Assembly (NCBI GenBank): GCA_035571835.1
Contig: DATNBU010000029.1
Coordinates: 1 to 64,000 of the forward strand
Length of the DNA: 64,000 nt
Origin: Candidatus Limnocylindrales bacterium
GTDB taxonomy: Bacteria; Desulfobacterota; Binatia; UBA1149; CAITLU01
Direction: 5' to 3'
Shown here in pieces: positions 49,269 through 58,292 of this stretch (positions are counted from its first letter, which is position 1; each line of letters opens with the position of its first letter). The translations under genes were made by a program, and so were the position numbers. The notes below the pieces were generated by a model. It was not told the origin of the DNA, did no database searches, and was given only the letters and a program-made list of their open reading frames with translations.

Positions 49269-51688
49269 TCCGTGCCGCCGCATCGGCTCTCTGGCTGCTG
49301 GTCGCTGTTCCGGTCGCAGCCTTCGGTCAGGAGATTCCCCCGGCAAGCAGCGCGAGCGTCGCGACGCCTTCGGCAACGGCCGCGAGCGCGTCCGCAGCCG
49401 GCTCCGCATCACCTGCACCGGCAGCCGCAGAGGATTGGATCCGTCCGGAAAACATCGCCGAGCGCGCAGACTCGCTGGCACGACGCCTCGTAACGCAGGT
49501 CATCGATCCATCGACGGTCGCGGCGATCGAGAAGATCGAAGCCGAGCTGTCCGCACTCGATCCCGAGATACGCGCAAGTCTCGACCAGGCCCATCACGTC
49601 GTGGAAGGACGTAACTCGCTGATCGCCATCCAGGACGCGCGCCGCAGCCTGCAGCAGACGTCCGCGTCGTTTCCGGCCTGGAGAAAACAGATCGACGCCG
49701 AAGCCCGTCGCGTGTCCGACGAGCTTGCCGAGCTGGACCAGGCCGCGCGCCGCTGGTCGGCCACCCGCGAGCGTCCGGAAACAGCCCAGGCCGGTGAGGC
49801 CGTGGTACGACGGGTCGCGAGCTCCCTCGATCTGCTCAAGCGCAACTCCGAGAAGTTGAAGTCCTGGCGCATTCGCATTCTCGCGCTTGCCGACCGGCTC
49901 GTCGACGACAGCGCTGCGATCAGCGATGCAAACGCTCAAGTGGAAGCCGCGAGCGTGGCCGAGGGAACGAGCCTTTTCGTTCCGGACCATCCGCCGCTGT
50001 GGCAGCGCGGACTCGGCGCGTCGCTTTCGGACGAGTTCCGCCAGATGCCCGGGCAGCTCGCCGAGTTCCGCCGCAGCACGCAGGAGTACCTCGCGCTCGA
50101 TGTGCGGCCGTTCGGACTGCTGACTCTGCTCGCTGCGGTGCTGATGTTCCTGTTTCGCAGGCTTCCCGAGCACGCGGTTCAGCGAGGACGCCTGTCGGAG
50201 GTTTCGCCGGGGACCATACGTCTTCTCGAACGGCCATACGCGATGGCGCTGCTGCTCGCCCTGGCGGCCGCGCCGGTGATCCTTTCGACGGCCCCCCAGC
50301 GCGTGATGCAGGTGATCACCCTGATCGCGCTGTTCCCGGTCGCGCGCATCCTGAACGTCGTCAGTCAGAGCTCGAATCTGCCGTTGTACGGCGGGCTTTG
50401 CGCCGTTCTGGTTCTCGATCGCGTGATCGCCGCGGTAACTGCACTCCCGGCGCTGTCCCTTGCAACGTTCCTTCTGGAGCTCGCAATGGCCCTGGTTCTC
50501 GGGGCGGGCTACCGCCGCCATGTCGCCGCATCGGGCGGAAGGCCTGCTGTCACGCGCTTGCTCGACGCCGGAATGTTCGCCGTCGCATTCGCTGCGGTGG
50601 CAGAGATCGGCGGCTGGTCATCGCTGGCGGAGCTGCTCGGCCGCGGCACGCTCGTAACCACGATCATCGGCATCTACATCTACGCGGTAACTCTTTCGCT
50701 CGAAGCGCTGGCGGCGTGCGCGCTGGCCTCGCCGGCACTGCGCCGCAGCCGCTTCGTCGATCGAAACCAGGACCTGGTTCAGCACTGGACGGCGTTCGCC
50801 ATCCGGTTCCTCGGGGTCGCGCTCTGGCTGCACCTGGCCCTCAGCGCGCTCGGGCTTCGAGTCCTCGTTTCCAATGCGATCACACGCGTCCTGTCGTCGG
50901 GGGTGTCCGTCGGCGCACTGTCGCTGACCATCGGCGGGATCCTGGCCTTCGCGGCAACTCTGTTGATCGCGATGCTGCTGAGCCGCATTGTCCACGAACT
51001 GCTCGAGGACGAAGTCTTTCCGCGCGCGAATCTCCCCCGGGGGATCCCGAATGCGCTGTCGACGATGGCCGGATACGCAATCTATTCGCTCGGCTTCGTC
51101 ATCGCGCTCGCTGCCGCCGGAGTACAGCTCAGCCAGCTTACCATTCTGCTCGGTGGTTTCGGCGTGGGAATCGGGCTTGGCCTTCAGGACGTCGTCAAGA
51201 ATTTCGCAGCCGGCCTGACGCTGCTGCTCGAGCGCCGCGTCCACGTCGGCGACACCGTGCAGATCCATGACAAGCAGGTGTTCGGACGGGTGCTTTCGAT
51301 CGGAATGCGCGCGAGCGTCGTGCGCAACTGGAACGGTACCGAGGCGGTCCTTCCCAACGACAACCTGGTGTCCAATACGATCACCAACTGGACGCTGTCG
51401 GACGGCCTTCAGCGCCTCGAAATCCCGCTGCAGGTGACAACCGACAGCGCTCCCGGGTCCGTGATCGACCTGCTGCTCGGCGTCGCGCGCGCCGACAACA
51501 GGATCCTGCGGTCGCCGCCGCCTTCCGCGCTTCTCGTGCGATTCGAAGCTCGTGCGCTGCACCTCGTGCTGCACGTCTGGACAGATGAACCGTACGAAAC
51601 GACTGGCCTGCTGACCAGCGAGATCGCGCTGGCAATCCACCGGGCGCTGCGGGACGGAGGGATTGCGCTTCCGGCAGCCGGGGCCTGA
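49265..51688 (+). CDS. large MscS-family mechanosensitive channel
   Basis: 807 residues. Signal peptide (about 1-21, ending AFG), an Ala/Ser-rich linker, a ~190-residue coiled-coil-like periplasmic region (about 60-220), then about ten membrane helices ending in the pore helix LGGFGVGIGLGLQDVVKNFAAG and the MscS beta domain (LERRVHVGDTVQI, RNWNGTEAVLPNDNLVSNTITNW). It resembles the large MscK/YbdG-type channels with a big periplasmic region. It opens under membrane tension and is expected to release osmolytes. Coupled to the DUF4105 gene. Confidence 0.93.
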   Translation: MIRAAASALWLLVAVPVAAFGQEIPPASSASVATPSATAASASAAGSASPAPAAAEDWIRPENIAERADSLARRLVTQVIDPSTVAAIEKIEAELSALDPEIRASLDQAHHVVEGRNSLIAIQDARRSLQQTSASFPAWRKQIDAEARRVSDELAELDQAARRWSATRERPETAQAGEAVVRRVASSLDLLKRNSEKLKSWRIRILALADRLVDDSAAISDANAQVEAASVAEGTSLFVPDHPPLWQRGLGASLSDEFRQMPGQLAEFRRSTQEYLALDVRPFGLLTLLAAVLMFLFRRLPEHAVQRGRLSEVSPGTIRLLERPYAMALLLALAAAPVILSTAPQRVMQVITLIALFPVARILNVVSQSSNLPLYGGLCAVLVLDRVIAAVTALPALSLATFLLELAMALVLGAGYRRHVAASGGRPAVTRLLDAGMFAVAFAAVAEIGGWSSLAELLGRGTLVTTIIGIYIYAVTLSLEALAACALASPALRRSRFVDRNQDLVQHWTAFAIRFLGVALWLHLALSALGLRVLVSNAITRVLSSGVSVGALSLTIGGILAFAATLLIAMLLSRIVHELLEDEVFPRANLPRGIPNALSTMAGYAIYSLGFVIALAAAGVQLSQLTILLGGFGVGIGLGLQDVVKNFAAGLTLLLERRVHVGDTVQIHDKQVFGRVLSIGMRASVVRNWNGTEAVLPNDNLVSNTITNWTLSDGLQRLEIPLQVTTDSAPGSVIDLLLGVARADNRILRSPPPSALLVRFEARALHLVLHVWTDEPYETTGLLTSEIALAIHRALRDGGIALPAAGA

Positions 51689-51775
51689 AGCACGCCGCCG
51701 GATCGTTGATCAGAATCTCGCGTTCGACATCGCGTTGTCGCTACAATCCCGCTAGACGACAATTGCGAGGTGGCC

Positions 51776-53719
51776 ATGCGTTCGAAGCTGTTCTCTGTTT
51801 TCCTGTCGGCGACGTTTCTCAGTACTGCGATGCTGTCGGGCTGCTCGATCAGCCCGGTCGGCGTCCGGCGCATGGATCCGGAGGCCGTACACCGCTCTGT
51901 CACCGCGAACGCGCTGACCGAGAACAAGCCGAGCATCGACACCGTCAACGTCCTGCATCGTTACGGGCTTTTCGCAGACTTCAAGAAGACGCCAGCGCAC
52001 GCGCTCGCCGAGCTTCACCGGATCGTTCTCGAAACCGACGACAACGACACGTGGTTCGCGCTGGCGGAGCTGTCGTTCCTCCACGCGGACCGCACGCACG
52101 ACCGCAACTACGCGATGATGGCGGCGATCTACGCATGGTCGTATCTGTTCGGCGGCACGTCGCCGCAGCCGTTCGACCCGCGCTTCCGGCTTGCCAGCGA
52201 CATCTACAATCTTGGCCTTACGCAGGGACTAGAGCCCAGCCGGAAAATCGGAGTGATCGTCCAGGCGGCGGACGTCAATCTGCCGATAGGCCACCTGGTC
52301 GTGGCGTTCGATCCGGAGTGCCTCGACTGGAACGGGCGCAAGCTGCGCGACTTCGTGCCCGTGGCCGAGCTCGAGGTGCGCGGGCTCAACAATCGCTTTC
52401 GGACGCCTGGCGTCGGTGCGCCGCTCGCCGCCAGTGCCGCCGCGCTTCACGCCGATCATGGCGACGACTTCCTTGCTCCGAAATTGAAGATTCCCGTCAC
52501 CGCGCTCGTGCGCATCGAGAACGTACGCAAGCAGATCCGAAGCGGGACGATCCATGCCCGGCTCGAGCTGCACACCGATCCGAACGAGGAACACGTGCAG
52601 ATCGGCGATCGCGACGTGCCGCTCGAGAAGGAGCCGAGCGCCGTACTGGCGTCGATGGTGGCCGAACAGCCCGTAATCAAACAGGAGATCCTCGCGTTCA
52701 TCGGAACCGTCGTGCAGCATCAGGACAAGGGCCTGCTGGCCGCGCTGCGACCGCACGTTCGCGGACGCATTCCTGTCGTGTACGTGCACGGCACCGCGTC
52801 GAGCCCCGCGCGCTGGGCCGAGATGATCAACGTGCTCGACAACGATCCTCGACTGAACGAGGTCTACGAGCCGTGGCTTTTCACCTACAACTCCGGAAGC
52901 CCGATCATCTACTCATCCTACCTGCTGCGTCAGGCACTGACCCAGGCAGTCCAGTCGCTCGATCCGGCCGGAACAGACGACAAGCTTCGCGACATGGTCG
53001 TGATCGGCCACAGCCAGGGCGGCTTGCTCACGAAAATGACCGCCGTCGATAGCGGCGACCGTTTCTGGAAGAACGTCTCTTCCAAACGCTTCGAAGACGT
53101 AAAGCTGAGCGACGAGAACCGCGAGCTGCTGCGTTCGGTCGGATTCATCAAGCCGCTGCCGTTCGTTCGGCGCGTGGTCTTCATCTGCACCCCGCATCGC
53201 GGCAGCTACCTAGCCGCCAGCGGATGGGTGCGCTCGATCATCACGCGTCTGGTGAGCTTGCCGGCGCGCGTCACGAAGATCACCGCCAGCCTTGTGACGC
53301 TCAATCTGGACCGCGTCGACGTCACGTCGCTGCAGCGGGTGAACGCCGTCGACAACATGGCGCCGGGCAACGGGTTCATCAAAACACTGGCCGAGATCCC
53401 TGTTGCGCCCGGGATTGCGTCGAACTCGATCGTCGCAGTGCAAGGCACCGGTCCGATCGAGACGGGTGACGACGGCGTGGTCAAGTATACGAGCGCTCAC
53501 ATCGAAGGCGTCGAGTCGGAAAAAATCGTGCGCTCGACCCATTCGACGCAGGCCGTGCCGGAGACGATCGAGGAAGTGCGCCGCATCCTGCTCCAGCACG
53601 AGGCGTGGGTGACTGCCGGGCCGGTGAAGGTCGCGTCCCCGGCTTCGCAGGCTGCCTCGAAGCCGGGGACTGCATCTGCGGCCGCAGCGGCAGGCGGAGC
53701 TACTTCGAAATCCTTGTGA
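51776..53719 (+). CDS. alpha/beta-hydrolase lipoprotein (second copy type)
   Basis: 647 residues from ATG 51776 (an ATG two codons earlier at 51770 is possible). Lipobox LSTAMLSGC follows a short hydrophobic signal. A helical N-terminal region (about 45-170) and a middle beta domain precede the hydrolase: PVVYVHGTASSPARWAEM, nucleophile GHSQGG and FICTPHRGS. A His-containing segment HSTQAVPETIEEVRRIL near the C-terminus may carry the catalytic His. The tail is Ala/Ser-rich low complexity. Related in type, not closely, to the lipoprotein at 46874-48169. The 3' end overlaps the convergent SYLF gene by 20 bases. Confidence 0.82.
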   Translation: MRSKLFSVFLSATFLSTAMLSGCSISPVGVRRMDPEAVHRSVTANALTENKPSIDTVNVLHRYGLFADFKKTPAHALAELHRIVLETDDNDTWFALAELSFLHADRTHDRNYAMMAAIYAWSYLFGGTSPQPFDPRFRLASDIYNLGLTQGLEPSRKIGVIVQAADVNLPIGHLVVAFDPECLDWNGRKLRDFVPVAELEVRGLNNRFRTPGVGAPLAASAAALHADHGDDFLAPKLKIPVTALVRIENVRKQIRSGTIHARLELHTDPNEEHVQIGDRDVPLEKEPSAVLASMVAEQPVIKQEILAFIGTVVQHQDKGLLAALRPHVRGRIPVVYVHGTASSPARWAEMINVLDNDPRLNEVYEPWLFTYNSGSPIIYSSYLLRQALTQAVQSLDPAGTDDKLRDMVVIGHSQGGLLTKMTAVDSGDRFWKNVSSKRFEDVKLSDENRELLRSVGFIKPLPFVRRVVFICTPHRGSYLAASGWVRSIITRLVSLPARVTKITASLVTLNLDRVDVTSLQRVNAVDNMAPGNGFIKTLAEIPVAPGIASNSIVAVQGTGPIETGDDGVVKYTSAHIEGVESEKIVRSTHSTQAVPETIEEVRRILLQHEAWVTAGPVKVASPASQAASKPGTASAAAAAGGATSKSL

Positions 53720-54260
53720 CCTTCGTGCCCTGGATGCCGACGCCTGCCATCAGCCCTTTCTGGTCGAAGATGATGCCGTAGACGTCTTTCTGCAGCGTCG
53801 TGCTCGAAATATTCTTTGCGACTCCCTCGTCGACGATCACGATGCTCGGGCCGACGCCGATCTCCCAGCCTTCGCTCTTGTTGAGGTACTTGACCGCATT
53901 GTCCGTCATCAGGAAGAGCGCGTATCCGAAAGACTGCGCGCCAGCCTGCAGCCCGTACGATGCGGCAACCGAGCTGTAGTATCCCGACGGCTTCCCGCCC
54001 CTGTAAAGAACGCCCTCGCCATACTGCCCGCCGACGATGAAGCCGGCCTTGACGATGTTCGGGAAGACGAGAATCGCCTTGGCGTGCTCACCAAGCACTT
54101 TCGCAGACGGTGTCTGCTTGTAGAGGGCGGCGAGCGCGGCGGACGCATCTTCGCGAAGTCCGGGGCCGGATTCGGCGAAAGCGGCGCGCGTCGGCGCGGC
54201 GGCGGCCGCAGCCAGGACGATGGTGAATGCAATGGTGCAATGGCGAAGAGATTGAAGCAT
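53700..54260 (-). CDS. SYLF (YSC84-type) lipid-binding secreted protein
   Basis: 186 residues. Signal peptide (hydrophobic about 9-27). The SYLF domain is recognised by AKAILVFPNIVKAGFIVGGQYGEGVL, GGKPSGYYSSVAASYGLQAGAQSFGYALFLMTDNAV and GPSIVIVDEG. Such domains bind lipids in eukaryotes; bacterial members are exported and poorly studied. It converges on the hydrolase lipoprotein, overlapping it by 20 bases at the 3' ends. Confidence 0.9.
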   Translation of the reverse strand: MLQSLRHCTIAFTIVLAAAAAAPTRAAFAESGPGLREDASAALAALYKQTPSAKVLGEHAKAILVFPNIVKAGFIVGGQYGEGVLYRGGKPSGYYSSVAASYGLQAGAQSFGYALFLMTDNAVKYLNKSEGWEIGVGPSIVIVDEGVAKNISSTTLQKDVYGIIFDQKGLMAGVGIQGTKVTRISK

Positions 54261-54387
54261 CTGGGAAATCCTCCGGTAACCGCGTCTTTCTGACTACGGT
54301 CACGCAACGACAGTCCCAAAACCGGCGGGAGGATCAAGCGGGAACGCCGTGGCGAAGGATGACTGCCGCAGAGCCCGCTGCCCTGTT

Positions 54388-54621
54388 TCACGCGCCGAGC
54401 AGGGAACGCAGACTCTCATAGTCCTCATGACACGCCGGGCAGTTCTCCAGATGCGCGCGAAAGCCAGGCAGCGCTGCATCGGCGTCGGTTCCGGCAAGCT
54501 GCAGATCGACGTAGCGATCGAGATGCTCGAAGCACTCTTCGCACGTCACCTCGGGCTTGTCCGAACCGAGAAGACGCGCGAGAAGCTCGCGTTCGCGGCG
54601 AGATGGTGTCTCGAAGCTCAT
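54388..54621 (-). CDS. zinc-finger anti-sigma factor
   Basis: 77 residues without membrane segment. The ZAS signature is visible: Cys27 and Cys30 (CEEC), and HLENCPAC (His57, Cys61, Cys64). Its ATG overlaps the stop of the sigma factor gene (ATGA), so the pair is coupled. A soluble, membrane-free form of this type of anti-sigma usually answers to redox or cytoplasmic signals; the stimulus is inference. Confidence 0.85.
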   Translation of the reverse strand: MSFETPSRRERELLARLLGSDKPEVTCEECFEHLDRYVDLQLAGTDADAALPGFRAHLENCPACHEDYESLRSLLGA

Positions 54622-55340
54622 CGCAGCTCTCCTTCGCCGGCCGCAACGTCGCCGGCCGCAACGTCGCCGGCCGCAACCAGCAGCCCTTTTTGCAGCAGAG
54701 CCTTGCGGAGTTTCCTTCGCGCATCGTGAAGGGTCTTGTAAATGGCGCCGCGGGACGTCTGAAGGCGGTCAGCCAGCACGTCGATCGGAACATCCTGCAG
54801 GGTCAGCGCGACGAGGACTCTTCGCTGGTGCGACGTTAGCTCCCCGGCGATCGCGGCGCTGACCGCGCGCATCAGCTCGGTGCTTCGCGCCTGCTGATCC
54901 GGGGTCGCGCTCGAGTCGGCAATGAGTGCCCAGTGGTCGTCGTCGGCAGGAATCTCACGGCCCTGCCATGCACGGCGGCGAAGCTTCACGGCAGCTTCCA
55001 GAAGCGCGAACTTGTAGGCCCACGTCGTAAAGCGGCTGTCGCCGCGATACCCGTCGAGTTTGCCGAGGACGGCCAGCAGAGCGTCGTTGGCGCTCTGCTC
55101 GGCGAGGTCGTCGTAGTCCTCGCCGCGAAGATGAGGGAGCGAGGCTCGACGGCGGTTCACCTCGAAACGCGCGGCGCGAAGCAGGAGGTCGCGCAACTCG
55201 CGGATCGCGTCGTCGCGCTCGGGCGCCTGCGCGCGCAGGCGCCGCAGCCATGCCGTCGACTCGACATCGATGCCGGCTTCGGTGACGGCACGACGAGCCT
55301 CATCAGAATTTGCAGGAATGCTCGGCACGACGGGAAGCAC
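54618..55340 (-). CDS. ECF-like sigma factor
   Basis: About 240 residues from GTG 55340 (a GTG at 55328 is also possible). Region 2 is recognised by YDDLAEQSANDALLAVLGKL and DSRFTTWAYKFALLEAAVKL; region 4 by LTSHQRRVLVALTLQDVPIDVLADRLQTSRGAIYKTLHDARRKLRK. The N-terminal ~60 residues are an extension. The C-terminus carries the repeat AAGDVAAGDVAAG, encoded by a 15-base tandem repeat. It precedes and overlaps an anti-sigma gene, and lies divergent from a DoxX gene, a common target arrangement. Confidence 0.88.
   Translation of the reverse strand: MLPVVPSIPANSDEARRAVTEAGIDVESTAWLRRLRAQAPERDDAIRELRDLLLRAARFEVNRRRASLPHLRGEDYDDLAEQSANDALLAVLGKLDGYRGDSRFTTWAYKFALLEAAVKLRRRAWQGREIPADDDHWALIADSSATPDQQARSTELMRAVSAAIAGELTSHQRRVLVALTLQDVPIDVLADRLQTSRGAIYKTLHDARRKLRKALLQKGLLVAAGDVAAGDVAAGEGELR
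54634..54677. repeat. 15-bp tandem repeat at the 3' end of the sigma factor gene
   Basis: TCGCCGGCCGCAACG occurs almost three times (54634-54648, 54649-54663, 54664-54677), encoding the AAGDV units before the sigma C-terminus. Copies are identical at the nucleotide level, unlike old repeats. Confidence 0.85.
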
Positions 55341-55557
55341 GACGCTATCTGACCCTGGCCATGGGTCAATTCTGCGCGCCGCGCGTCGCGCATGCGTGGA
55401 CCACGCCAGTGAGCTCGAAGCCAGCCCGTGCATGTCCTTTAGCGTCGGGAGCCGATCATTTCTTACCTGCAGGTAAGAACCTCGTCGCAGACGTCGCTAA
55501 GCAAGCATCAGGACCTCAGGAAACTCCGCACTCAAAACAACAAGGAGAAGACTTCTC

Positions 55558-56022
55558 ATGTCTACCACAGCCAATGCCCTGCCTGTCCGCGACGCACTGA
55601 CCAGCTCGTACGAGCGCAGCTGGAGCGATCCAGCCTGGCAGGGTTACCTGCTGCTTCGGGTCGGCTTCACGGTCGCGCCCATCGTTTTCGGTCTCGACAA
55701 GTTCTTCAACGTCCTCGTCAGCTGGCCGCAGTATCTGGCTCCATGGATCGCCGGTCTGGTTCCCGGAGGAGCGACCGCAGCGATGAGCGTGGTCGGCATC
55801 GTCGAGATCGTTGCGGGCATCGTCGTCGCTCTGAAGCCTCGCTACGGCGGGTATCTCGTGGCGGCGTGGCTCGGCGGGATCATCTTCAATCTTCTGACCT
55901 ATCCTGGATTCTACGACGTCGCGCTGCGCGACTTCGGCTTGCTGCTCGCAGCGTTGTGCCTCGCCCGGCTCGCGAGCGTGTACGACCCTACGGTTGCTGC
56001 CTCGAGGCGCGAGCTGCGATGA
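55558..56022 (+). CDS. DoxX-family membrane protein
   Basis: 154 residues with four hydrophobic helices (about 30-50, 72-92, 98-118 and 125-140). The opening RVGFTVAPIVFGLDKFFNVL and the later GIVEIVAGIVVALKPRYGGYLVAAWLGGI fit the DoxX/DoxD-like family, with roles in quinone or thiosulfate-linked redox or in stress defence. The ribosome site AAGGAGAAG is strong. The gene is divergent from the ECF-like sigma factor across 217 bases and its stop overlaps the next gene (ATGATG). It is a natural candidate target of that sigma factor. Confidence 0.82.
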   Translation: MSTTANALPVRDALTSSYERSWSDPAWQGYLLLRVGFTVAPIVFGLDKFFNVLVSWPQYLAPWIAGLVPGGATAAMSVVGIVEIVAGIVVALKPRYGGYLVAAWLGGIIFNLLTYPGFYDVALRDFGLLLAALCLARLASVYDPTVAASRRELR

Positions 56023-57200
56023 TGCGGCCGCTGGCCGGTACTGTGGTGTCGGGTCTTGCCGCGCTCGCGACGTCATTGATCGCTTTTGGCTGCGGCGACG
56101 GCGATTCGCGAGGCGGCGACAATACTGCGGAAGTCGCCGCCGGCCGCGAGATTTTCCGGCATGAAACCTTCGGCGATGAAAAACTCTGGACGGATACGTT
56201 GCGCATGCACGAGGTGATCGCGTCATCGATCGACCCCGTCACTGCGTTGTCGGTCGGAATCAAGGTGGATGCCGACGCGCTGCCCGACGGCATTCTAGCC
56301 GCGGTCGACCTGAAGGATCCTGCGACTACAGTGGCACTGCTCGAGCTTGGAGCCATCGTCGGCCTCGAGGGCACGGTCGAGAACGGGCCGGGCGGGAAAG
56401 TGCTTACGAAGGTCGGCGTGACCTGTGCCCTTTGCCATTCGACCGTCGACGATTCGGTTGCGCCCGGCATCGGGCGGCGTCTCGACGGATACCCGAACCG
56501 TGATCTCGACCCGGGACTGATCCTGTCGTTGTCGCCGGCCATGGACTCGGCCGACGTGAGGACAGTGCTGCGTTCCTGGGGGCCCGGGAAATACGATGCG
56601 TATTACAATCTGGATGGCCTCAGCGATCCGGCGGTCATCCCGCCGGCATTCGGCCTTCGAGACGTGCCGCTCGAAACGTTTACCGGCGAAGGCGTGATTT
56701 CCTACTGGAACGCTTATGTCGCCGTCACGCAGATGGGCGCGCAGGGATCGTTCTCCGATCCTCGTCTCGGCATCGACATCAAGGCCGATCCCGATCTGGT
56801 CACACCGAGGCTTGATGCTCTGCGCACCTATCAGTTGAGCCTCGCCGCGCCTGCACCACCGGAAGGAAGTTTCGACGCCGAGGCGGCGGCGCGGGGAGAA
56901 GAGTTGTTTCGCGGCGATGCCCGGTGTTCCAGTTGCCACAGCGGGGCGTCATTTACCGACGCGGATCGCCGCCTTCATGCTCCGGACGAAGTCGGCACCG
57001 ACCCGTTGCTGGCGTCGCGCGGGACGACCGGAAAGTACCGCACGACACCTCTCGCCGGCATCTGGCAGCACCCGCCCTACTTCCACGACGGCAGCGCGGC
57101 AACGCTTCGAGACGTCGTCGAGCACTACGACGGCCAGCTTGGTCTTGACCTCAGCGAAACCGATAAACGAGACCTCGTGGAGTATCTGAAGTCGCTGTAG
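56019..57200 (+). CDS. diheme cytochrome c lipoprotein
   Basis: 393 residues. Lipobox LIAFGC25 follows a hydrophobic signal. Two heme sites, CALCH (136-140) and CSSCH (303-307), with likely distal Met or His ligands later (LAGIWQHPPYFHDGSAATLRDVVEHY resembles the MauG/cytochrome-c peroxidase C-terminus). The C-terminal half resembles the cytochrome c peroxidase-type electron-transfer domain. Coupled to DoxX by a four-base overlap. Probably an electron carrier or peroxidase-like protein at the periplasmic membrane face. Confidence 0.85.
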   Translation: MMRPLAGTVVSGLAALATSLIAFGCGDGDSRGGDNTAEVAAGREIFRHETFGDEKLWTDTLRMHEVIASSIDPVTALSVGIKVDADALPDGILAAVDLKDPATTVALLELGAIVGLEGTVENGPGGKVLTKVGVTCALCHSTVDDSVAPGIGRRLDGYPNRDLDPGLILSLSPAMDSADVRTVLRSWGPGKYDAYYNLDGLSDPAVIPPAFGLRDVPLETFTGEGVISYWNAYVAVTQMGAQGSFSDPRLGIDIKADPDLVTPRLDALRTYQLSLAAPAPPEGSFDAEAAARGEELFRGDARCSSCHSGASFTDADRRLHAPDEVGTDPLLASRGTTGKYRTTPLAGIWQHPPYFHDGSAATLRDVVEHYDGQLGLDLSETDKRDLVEYLKSL

Positions 57201-57349
57201 GACCGTCGACCTTCGTGCTTCGGCTCGCGGGATGCGACGCGGACGAAAGCGCGCGAAATTGGAATAAGGACCCCGTGCGCGTTACGAAACGCCCCGAGGA
57301 TCACGCAGCCATGATGAGCCACATGCCGGTACGCATGGCCTGGCGCTGA

Positions 57350-58273
57350 ATGTCGCCGGTGCGAATCGTTTCGCTGCTTCCGTCGGCAACGGAGATCGTC
57401 TGCGCGCTCGGATCCGGCGCCGAGCTCGTCGGCGTTTCCCACGAATGTGACTTTCCGGCCGCAATTGTCGGCCGACCGGTGCTGACCAGTGCGCGCATCG
57501 ACAGCAGCCAGTCGAGCAGCGCCATCGATCGAGCGGTGCGAAGCGTGATCCGCGATGCGCTGAGCATTTATGCGATCGATGAAGCTGCGCTGGCTGCCGC
57601 CGCTCCGGATGTGATCATCACGCAGGATCTCTGCGAGGTCTGCGCGGTCTCCATCGACGACGTGCGTCGAGCCGTCGGCCGCATCGCGGGAGAACGGCCG
57701 GTCAAGATCGTAAGCCTTCGCCCGACGCGGCTTGCGGACGTGTTCGAGGAGATCGAGTCCGTAGCACGGGCCATCGGCCGGGAAAGCCAGGGTCGAGCGC
57801 TGCGCGCATCGCTCGATCAAAGGGTAGCAGACATCGCCTCGAGGGCGCGCGCGGCTACGTCACGCCCGCGCGTGGTATCGATCGAATGGATCGAGCCGGT
57901 GATGCTCGGCGGCACCTGGATGCCCGAGATCATCGAGCTTGCCGGCGGCGATGCCGTCGGGGTAACGGCCGGTGCGCCCGCACCGACCATTGCGCCCGAA
58001 GACCTGGCGGGTCTGCGTCCGGACGTCGTCGTGATCAAGCCTTGCGGGTTCGGTCTCGAGCGCTGCCTGAGCGAGATGGAGACGATCGAGCGCACGATCT
58101 GCGAGCGGGTCGCGGCGTCGTGCAGGATCTATGCGACCGATGGCAATGCGTTCTTCAACCGGCCCGGGCCGAGGCTGGTCGAGTCGCTCGAGATCATGGC
58201 GGCCTGCGTGCACCCCGCGATGTTTCTCGATCATGCGGCGAAGCACGAAGCGGTGATCCGGCGCCTTCGTTAG
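57350..58273 (+). CDS. BtuF-like cobalamin/metallophore-type binding protein without signal peptide
   Basis: 307 residues. The fold is that of a class III periplasmic binding protein of the BtuF type: RIVSLLPSATEIVCALG at the start, LVGVSHECDFP, PDVIITQDLCEVCAVS and PDVVVIKPCGFGLERCLSEM. No signal peptide precedes the fold, so it is likely cytoplasmic, unlike true BtuF. No ABC permease or ATPase gene adjoins. Family members of this kind are often annotated cobalamin-binding; the ligand here is unproven. Confidence 0.85.
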   Translation: MSPVRIVSLLPSATEIVCALGSGAELVGVSHECDFPAAIVGRPVLTSARIDSSQSSSAIDRAVRSVIRDALSIYAIDEAALAAAAPDVIITQDLCEVCAVSIDDVRRAVGRIAGERPVKIVSLRPTRLADVFEEIESVARAIGRESQGRALRASLDQRVADIASRARAATSRPRVVSIEWIEPVMLGGTWMPEIIELAGGDAVGVTAGAPAPTIAPEDLAGLRPDVVVIKPCGFGLERCLSEMETIERTICERVAASCRIYATDGNAFFNRPGPRLVESLEIMAACVHPAMFLDHAAKHEAVIRRLR

Positions 58274-58292
58274 TCCGCGTTCGACTGCGTTC

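Noticed and set aside
57311-57349. A 12-codon open frame just upstream of the BtuF-like gene
   Set aside because: Too short and without conserved context; the gene has its own start at 57350.
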